From Kofleriaceae bacterium (GTDB lineage Bacteria > Myxococcota_A > Polyangia > Haliangiales > Haliangiaceae): a DNA stretch of 64,000 bases. The stretch spans positions 1-64,000 of the forward strand of contig JACKDR010000017.1 of assembly GCA_020633495.1 (NCBI GenBank). The letters run 5' to 3'. The position numbers and the translations under genes were made by a program. The first letter of the stretch is position 1. Every line of letters begins with the position of its first letter. A model generated the notes under the pieces. It did not search any database. It was given only the letters and a program-made list of their open reading frames with translations, and was not told where the DNA came from. Below, in pieces: positions 59,059 through 64,000 of the stretch.

Positions 59059-59916
59059 TCAGGTCGCGACCGCCGCGACCAGCCGGGCCCGCAGCTCGGC
59101 GGCGCTGGCGGGCCGCGCGTCGACCGCCGGCGACGTCGCCGCGGCCAGCACCGCGCGCAGCCCGGCCGGGACGGCGTCGGGGAGGTGGTCGACGGCGGCG
59201 CGCCCGTCGCCGTGCAGCGGCGGGCCGCCGCTCAGCGCGTGGATCGCGAGCAGGCCGGCGCCGAACAGGTCGGCGCGGTGGTCGGGGTCGCGGGCGACGA
59301 GCGCCTCGGGCGCCATGAACCCGGGCGTGCCGGCGCGCTCGTCGACCGGGGTCAGGCGGCGGCGCCGGGGATCGAGCGCGACGCCCAGATCGAGCAGCAC
59401 GACCCGGTCGCCGCGGCCGATCATGACGTTGGCCGGGGTGACGTCGCGGTGGACCAAGCGGCGGTCGTGGAGCGCGGCCAGGCCGTCGAGCACCTGGGCG
59501 ACCAGGTGGACCGTCCGGGTCACGGACAGACGGCGCTGGTGCTCGACGACGCGGTCGAGCGTGGCGCCGGCGACGTGGCGGAGCACCGTGTACGGCACGC
59601 CGCGATCGTCGCCGTGATCGTGGACCGCGACGACGTGGGGCGAGTCGATCGCCGCCAGCAGGATCGCCTCGCGGCGGAAGCGCTCGACCGCGAGCGGCCG
59701 CGACACCAGCTCCGGGTGCATGCGCTTGATCGCGACCTTGCGGTCGAGGCGGAGATCGTGGCCGAGGTGGACGTCGGCCATGCCGCCGCGGCCGACCCGG
59801 CCGTCGAGCCGGTAGCGCCCGGCGATCACGTCGGGGGACGGCAGCGGCGCGTCGCGCCGGCACAGCCCGTCGGGGCGGGTCACGAGCTCTGCGTCGCTGG
59901 TCGAAGTCCCGGTCAC
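59059..59916 (-). CDS. Ser/Thr protein kinase, soluble
   Basis: The 285-residue protein is a minimal Hanks-type kinase: GRGGMADV loop (42-49), Lys64 in VAIKRM, HRDVTPANVM with Asp158, a DLG (176-178) in place of DFG, and GTPGFMAPE in the activation segment. There is no sensor or membrane segment. The DLG variant is seen in other myxobacterial kinases and usually remains active. It is divergent from the receiver-like gene at 60137. Confidence 0.9.
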   Translation of the reverse strand: MTGTSTSDAELVTRPDGLCRRDAPLPSPDVIAGRYRLDGRVGRGGMADVHLGHDLRLDRKVAIKRMHPELVSRPLAVERFRREAILLAAIDSPHVVAVHDHGDDRGVPYTVLRHVAGATLDRVVEHQRRLSVTRTVHLVAQVLDGLAALHDRRLVHRDVTPANVMIGRGDRVVLLDLGVALDPRRRRLTPVDERAGTPGFMAPEALVARDPDHRADLFGAGLLAIHALSGGPPLHGDGRAAVDHLPDAVPAGLRAVLAAATSPAVDARPASAAELRARLVAAVAT

Positions 59917-60136
59917 GCGCTACCTCCCAGCTCCGTGGTGCCACGGCGTCGATGCCGCCGAGGCACGACTCACGGCGATCTCCCGCGACCTCACCCGCGA
60001 CGGGTGGGCGATGATGTCGGTGCGCGGCGCACGCGTCGGCGGCGATGCCGAGCCGCGTCACGGCGGCAGGGTGCCAGGATCGTTGCCGGATCGAATCGAG
60101 GGTTGATCGCCAGGCGTGGCGGGATATCGTGGAGGC

Positions 60137-60529
60137 ATGGAGGACGGTCCCAAGGCAGGGGGGGACGCGCCGCACGTGGTGATCGTGGATCCGTCACCGG
60201 CGCGTCGGCGCCGGATCTCGACGGCGGTCACCAACGCCGGGGGCGTTCCGATCGAGGCGGCGACGCCGCTCGAGGCGGTGGTGCGGGTCGGCGCGTCACG
60301 GGTGCCGCCGGCGGCGGCGGTGGTCGCCGAGCAGGCGACGCAGACCGACAGCGCCGAGCTGATCGGCTACCTGCGCGACACGCTCGCCGGCGCGCCGGTG
60401 GCGCGGCTCACCGACGAGGCCAGCGACGACGCCGACGCCGAGGTCGACGGCGCCGCGCCGGTGCTGCCGATCGAGGACGCCGGCAGCGAGCTGACCGCGC
60501 GGGTGCGATCGCTGATCCCGGAGACCTGA
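60137..60529 (+). CDS. Response-regulator-like (degenerate receiver) protein
   Basis: The ATG at 60137 gives a 130-residue protein starting like a receiver domain (PHVVIVDPSPARRRRISTAV, then EAATPLEAVVRVGASRV). The usual DD pair is reduced to one Asp (VDPS), and the phosphorylated Asp strand (about residue 60) reads AAAVVAEQ, so it cannot be phosphorylated normally. It may be a pseudo-receiver or adaptor. A frame upstream (60116) is not preferred. Confidence 0.5.
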   Translation: MEDGPKAGGDAPHVVIVDPSPARRRRISTAVTNAGGVPIEAATPLEAVVRVGASRVPPAAAVVAEQATQTDSAELIGYLRDTLAGAPVARLTDEASDDADAEVDGAAPVLPIEDAGSELTARVRSLIPET

Positions 60530-60575
60530 CGGCGCGCCGCCGCGGGCGCGGCGCGGTCGGGGCCGTCGCCGGCGA

Positions 60576-61505
60576 TCACTTCGGCGCGGGGGCGGCCGGG
60601 GCCGGCGCGGCCGGGGCCGCGCCGTCGTCGCCGGCGCCGAGCGACGCCGGCAGCGGCGGCAGCTCGGACAAGGCGGGCATCAGGACGATCTCGATGCGCC
60701 GGTTGTGCTGGCGACCGGCGGCGGTGTCGTTGCCCTTGGCGGGATCGTGCTCGCCGGCGCCCGCCGCCACCAGGTTGGCCGGGTTCATGCCGGCCTGGAC
60801 CAGGAACCGCGTCACCGTGAGGGCCCGCGCGGTCGACAGCTCCCAGTTGTCCTTATAGACGCTGCCCTTGAGCGGGAGGTTGTCGGTGTGGCCGACGACC
60901 AGGAAGCGGCGGTCGAGGAACTTCTTGAGGATGATGCCGACCTCGAGCACCGCGAGCTCGCCCTTCTTCGAAAGGTCGGCCGAGCCCGACGAGAACAGCA
61001 CCTCGGCGGGCAGCTCGACGACGAGGTTGCCGCGCCGCGACGTCACCGCGAGCTGGCCGGTGTCGATCATCTCGGCGAACTGCTTCTGGATCTCGGTCAT
61101 CGCCGCGATCCGCTTCTCGGCCTCGGCGCGGGCGGCGCGCAGCGCCGTGAGCTCCTCGCGGGTGGCGTCGAGGTTGTGCTCCATCTTCGACAGCTGGGCG
61201 TCGATCTCCTGCTGGCGGGTGGTCAGCTGCGCGTTGTCGCCCTGGCAGGTGGTGAGCTGGGTCGTCGCGGTGTCGCGCTCGCCGGCGGCGCGGCCGAGCT
61301 CGGCGCTGCACACGTCGAGGCGCGCGCCCCGCTCCTTGGCGCTCTCGCGGTACTGCCACGCGAAGTAGCCGCCGGCGCCGGCGGCGCCGGTCATGAGGAT
61401 CGCCCACAGCAGCAGGCGCCACGGGAAGCGGCGCGGCGGGCGACCGCCGACCGCGGGCGCCACCTTGCCGACGGTCACGCCCTCGGATTCGTCTCGCTTG
61501 GCCAT
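60576..61505 (-). CDS. OmpA-domain envelope protein with membrane anchor
   Basis: The 309-residue product has a single membrane helix (LLLWAILMTGAAGAGGYFAW), a coiled coil of about 100 residues (ERDTATTQLTTCQGDNAQLT and onward) and a C-terminal OmpA/MotB peptidoglycan-binding domain: FSSGSADLSKKG, VVGHTDNLPLKG, NWELSTARALTVTRFLVQAG and GRQHNRRIEIVL. The architecture is that of MotB-like or Pal-like proteins that join the inner membrane to peptidoglycan, without the MotB ion-channel Asp. Confidence 0.85.
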   Translation of the reverse strand: MAKRDESEGVTVGKVAPAVGGRPPRRFPWRLLLWAILMTGAAGAGGYFAWQYRESAKERGARLDVCSAELGRAAGERDTATTQLTTCQGDNAQLTTRQQEIDAQLSKMEHNLDATREELTALRAARAEAEKRIAAMTEIQKQFAEMIDTGQLAVTSRRGNLVVELPAEVLFSSGSADLSKKGELAVLEVGIILKKFLDRRFLVVGHTDNLPLKGSVYKDNWELSTARALTVTRFLVQAGMNPANLVAAGAGEHDPAKGNDTAAGRQHNRRIEIVLMPALSELPPLPASLGAGDDGAAPAAPAPAAPAPK

Positions 61506-61633
61506 GCCTGATGGTAGCGAAAACCCCGGCGCCAGATCGCGTGGTGCACCCCCGGTAAGGCAGGGCACAGCCGGCGATCGCGACGCGTCGCGGCGCGACC
61601 GCCGCCGCCGCCGCCCCGGGGCGGGGGGCGCCC

Positions 61634-62443
61634 CTACGCGGCGTCGATGATCGTGCCGTTGTCCTCGCCGCGCAGGGCCTTGAGGACCTCACCGGGCTCG
61701 AGCCCGTTGACGATCTGCAGCTGCTTGCACCAGCGGGCCCGCGGCAGGTACTCGACGACGACGCGCTCGACGACGACGTCGGGCAGATCGCGCGCGGTCA
61801 GCTCGGCCGCGGTGATGCGGGGGATGTGCTGGGCCGCCGGGTCCTTCTTGGGATCGTCGGTGTACAGGCCGTCCTCGTCCTTGATGAAGATCGCGCGCGG
61901 CGCGCCCAGGAACTCGGCCGACAGGAAGACGCCGGCGTCGGTGCGGTGCGGCGGGATCCGCGACCCGGCCTCGCGCTTCTCCCAGTAGCCGAACGGCGGC
62001 ATGCCGCTCATGACCGGGATGCAGCCCAGCTGCAGGTACAGCGGCAGCTTCTCGAAGTCGTCGGGCAGGATGTACAGGCCGCCGTGGCGGGCCAGCAGCA
62101 TCTGCACCATCCGGCCGTTCTGCATCGGGATGTACTTGCCCAGCGTCGCCATGACGCCGACCGGCATCTCCAGCTCGGAGGCGATCGAGTAGATGTGGCG
62201 GGCGCGGGTGCCGCCGCCGACCAGGACGACGACCTGGATGCCCTCCTTGCGGGCGGCGATCAGCTCGTCGAGCACCGGGAACAGCGCGGCGCGGCCGCGG
62301 TCGAGGATGCTCTGGCCGCCGATCTTGACGACCCGGACGTCGGGCATCAGCGCGACCGGCCGGTAGTCGATCGCGCCCTGGTCGTGGCCGGTGAGGGTCG
62401 AGCCCGACAGGGCCGAGTCGAGGGTGCGGCGATCGGTGGTCAC
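61634..62443 (-). CDS. Molybdenum storage protein-like subunit (UMP-kinase fold)
   Basis: The GTG at 62443 overlaps the stop of the partner gene (GTGA). The 269-residue product is an amino-acid-kinase fold protein: VVKIGGQSILDRGRAALFPV, VVLVGGGTRARHIYSIASEL and FIKDEDGLYTDDPKKD. Those three segments recall the molybdenum storage protein subunits of Azotobacter (MosA/MosB) more than true UMP kinase. MosA/MosB-type complexes store polyoxomolybdate. UMP kinase is a less likely alternative because of the paired genes and the insertion FGYWEKREAGSRIPPH. Confidence 0.75.
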   Translation of the reverse strand: MTTDRRTLDSALSGSTLTGHDQGAIDYRPVALMPDVRVVKIGGQSILDRGRAALFPVLDELIAARKEGIQVVVLVGGGTRARHIYSIASELEMPVGVMATLGKYIPMQNGRMVQMLLARHGGLYILPDDFEKLPLYLQLGCIPVMSGMPPFGYWEKREAGSRIPPHRTDAGVFLSAEFLGAPRAIFIKDEDGLYTDDPKKDPAAQHIPRITAAELTARDLPDVVVERVVVEYLPRARWCKQLQIVNGLEPGEVLKALRGEDNGTIIDAA

Positions 62444-63273
62444 GGGGCCTCCCGGGTGATCAGCGTGCCGACGTCCTCGCCGCGCAGCGCGGCGGTCAGG
62501 GCGCCGCGCTCGAGGCCGTTGACGATCCGCACCGTGGCGAGGTGGTTGGAGTTGGCCCAGGCGTCGAACAGCGCCTCGTCGAGGATGTTCTCGGCCGGCG
62601 GGTTGGCCCGCAGCTCCGGCAGCGAGATGCGCGGGATGAACCGGGCGTCGTCGTGCTTCTTGGGATCCTTGTCGTAGAGGCCGCGCTCGTCCTTGACGAA
62701 GATCACCTGCTTGAAGCCCAGGACCTCGGCCATCTGGAACAGGCCGAAGTCGGAGCCGTGCATGGGCAGGTTGCCCTCCTCGGGCGGCGGCTCCCACAGG
62801 TGGTACGGCGGGATCGAGATCGCGATCGGCGTGATCCCCGAGCTGAGGTAGAGCGGCAGGTCCCAGAAGTGATCGCGCTGCATCGGCATCGAGCCGTGCT
62901 TGGCCATCAGCGCGTTGAGGAGGATCGCGTTGAGCTCCTCCATCGCGCCGACCAGCTGGGCGACGCCGCCGACCGGCAGGCCGAGGTCGAGCGCGATCGA
63001 CATGGTGTGGCGGACCCGGGTGCCGCCGCCGACCGCGAGCACCAGCTTGTGGTCCTTCTTGCACTCGGCGAGCTCCTCGACCAGCGGCAGGATCGCGTCG
63101 CGTCCGCGGTCGAAGATGCTCTGTCCGCCGATGCCGACGAGCGTGACGTCGGGGAAGATCTGCAGGTCGTGGTCGCTGTCGGTCCCGGCGAGCACGCCGC
63201 GGTTCTGCAGCGATTCGCGCATCAGGGGGGACTTGATGTGGGTGCGGCCATCGCCTTCGACGAGCTTGGTCAT
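62440..63273 (-). CDS. Molybdenum storage protein-like subunit, second copy
   Basis: The 277-residue protein is a paralogue of its neighbour: VGIGGQSIFDRGRDAILPLV, LAVGGGTRVRHTMSIALDLG, FVKDERGLYDKDPKK and the same terminal GLERGALTAALRGED. It has an N-terminal extension with SPLMRESLQNRGVLAGTD, a region that differs between MosA and MosB. Two different subunits agree with the hetero-hexamer known for molybdenum storage protein. Its start overlaps the membrane-protein stop (ATGA), so the three are co-translated. Confidence 0.75.
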   Translation of the reverse strand: MTKLVEGDGRTHIKSPLMRESLQNRGVLAGTDSDHDLQIFPDVTLVGIGGQSIFDRGRDAILPLVEELAECKKDHKLVLAVGGGTRVRHTMSIALDLGLPVGGVAQLVGAMEELNAILLNALMAKHGSMPMQRDHFWDLPLYLSSGITPIAISIPPYHLWEPPPEEGNLPMHGSDFGLFQMAEVLGFKQVIFVKDERGLYDKDPKKHDDARFIPRISLPELRANPPAENILDEALFDAWANSNHLATVRIVNGLERGALTAALRGEDVGTLITREAP

Positions 63274-63980
63274 GCGGCCTCTCTCTGGGGCGTTTCGGGT
63301 CGGGTGTCGAGCGCAGCGATCAGCGGGGCCGTGACCAGCCCCGACAGCGCTCCGAATGTAGCGTGGACGACGAGCCCTGGGATCAGCACGGCGAACACGA
63401 TCGCCGGGGGCTGCACCGCCAGGGCGATCAGCGTGATCGTCGCGAACCGGCCCAGCGCGGCGATCAGCCCCAGCATCGACCAGGCCAGGACCCGGCGGAA
63501 CCGGCCGCCGCGGGCCAGGGCACGCGCCGGCGCGAACAGCAGATCGATGAAGATGCCGGGCGCGACGTGCTTGGCGATCTCGAAGACGCCGTAGCGGCCG
63601 TCGCCCATCAGGAACGCGACCGTGCCCATGGTGAGTCCGGTCAGCGTCGCGCCGGCGCGGGTCCGGGTCATGCTCGCCGCGACCAAATACAGCGGGATCA
63701 AGAGGACGCCCTTGTGGCCGGGCGCGAACGGCAGGCCGGGCAGGAGCTTGAGCACCTTGATGCCCAGCATGGTCAGCGCGACGCCGGCGATGACCGCGGT
63801 GTCGCGCGCGGCGCGCGGCGGCAGATCGGGATCGCGCTCGGCGAGGTGACGCTCGACGCGGTCGACGTGGCGGTGCAGGGCGCGGGTCAGGGTCGAGACG
63901 TCGCCGCGGGCCAGGCGCTTGACTCCGGCCCAGAAGCCCTCGCCCTTCTCGTCGCCGCCGCCGCCGCCGCCGTCGCCCAT
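63270..63980 (-). CDS. Multi-pass membrane protein coupled to the storage protein genes
   Basis: From the ATG at 63980 the frame codes for 236 residues with five or so hydrophobic helices (AVIAGVALTMLGIKVLKLLP, VLLIPLYLVAASM, LIAALGRFATITLIALAV, AIVFAVLIPGLVVHATFGAL). The frame remains open to the window edge, so the true start may lie further upstream. The layout, with a FEIAKHVAPGIFIDLLF helix, recalls the substrate-binding component of ECF transporters, and the position suggests a molybdate or related uptake step. Neither is proven. Confidence 0.55.
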   Translation of the reverse strand: MGDGGGGGGDEKGEGFWAGVKRLARGDVSTLTRALHRHVDRVERHLAERDPDLPPRAARDTAVIAGVALTMLGIKVLKLLPGLPFAPGHKGVLLIPLYLVAASMTRTRAGATLTGLTMGTVAFLMGDGRYGVFEIAKHVAPGIFIDLLFAPARALARGGRFRRVLAWSMLGLIAALGRFATITLIALAVQPPAIVFAVLIPGLVVHATFGALSGLVTAPLIAALDTRPETPQREAA

Positions 63981-64000
63981 GCCGGTGCGGCCGCCGTCGC

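Noticed and set aside
57461..60175. 904-aa minus-strand open frame
   Set aside because: It is antisense to the MopE-like gene and out of frame with the kinase at 59059-59916. Composition is Arg/Val/Ala shadow-like with no motif.

Overview
The window is very GC-rich DNA with Myxococcota (deltaproteobacterial, myxobacteria-like) character. This is inferred from Ser/Thr protein kinases, an FHA regulator, a roadblock/MglA-like GTPase pair, a MopE-type Asp/Cys repeat lipoprotein, many small lipoproteins with Asp/Ala-rich linkers, and frequent GTG starts with 4-base start/stop overlaps. I cannot assign a genus from the sequence alone.

Layout. (1) 1-6087 is host chromosome: a DUF4139-like protein (5' end outside the window), a MarR regulator, an FHA/winged-helix protein, an M23-type lipoprotein, a Ser/Thr kinase with a C-terminal RDD membrane domain (frameshifted), a small secreted protein, and tandem tRNA-Gln(CTG) and tRNA-Glu(CTC) genes, each with a recognisable promoter. 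(2) 6076-45707 is an integrated island of about 39.6 kb. Its large serine recombinase gene runs into the 3' end of tRNA-Glu. A 12-base copy of the tRNA end (TTGGGGTCACCA) lies at the far end, followed at once by a strong hairpin terminator that I take to be the displaced terminator of the tRNA operon. (3) 45708-64000 is host chromosome again: a collagen-like lipoprotein, an ArsR/SRPBCC operon with repeated operator-like sequences, a PDZ protein, roadblock plus GTPase, LysR/MBL hydrolase, an Omp85-like barrel, a zinc alcohol dehydrogenase, a MopE-like protein, a second kinase, an OmpA-type envelope protein, and a pair of genes resembling both subunits of the molybdenum storage protein next to a membrane protein.

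Inside the island. 6066-15535 is one long leftward operon, read from 15535 down. It encodes a 373-aa protein, a transglutaminase-like protein, four small proteins with strong ribosome binding sites, a membrane-anchored lytic transglycosylase, a C-terminally anchored protein, an M23 peptidase fused to a GIY-YIG domain, small proteins, a possible ribbon-helix-helix protein and the integrase. It looks like a lysis/virion-type or particle module with no recognisable capsid, portal or terminase gene. Next come several candidate defence or regulatory cassettes: a coupled three-gene HNH nuclease operon (16419-18429), a sigma-like factor with an ImmA/IrrE peptidase (18820-21216), a PD-(D/E)XK-like nuclease with a partner (21669-24660), and a coiled-coil protein with a DUF2510-DUF4041-T5orf172 protein (33867-38687, broken by an IS). 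Many small, often Cys-rich lipoproteins are interspersed.

Mobile elements within the island: two IS21-family elements, one inserted in a substrate-binding lipoprotein gene and the other in the DUF4041-T5orf172 gene; one complete IS66-family element with an 8-base target duplication (GGCACAGC); and a decayed IS66 end. Three copies of a 21-base palindromic repeat and a degenerate duplicated gene start are unexplained.
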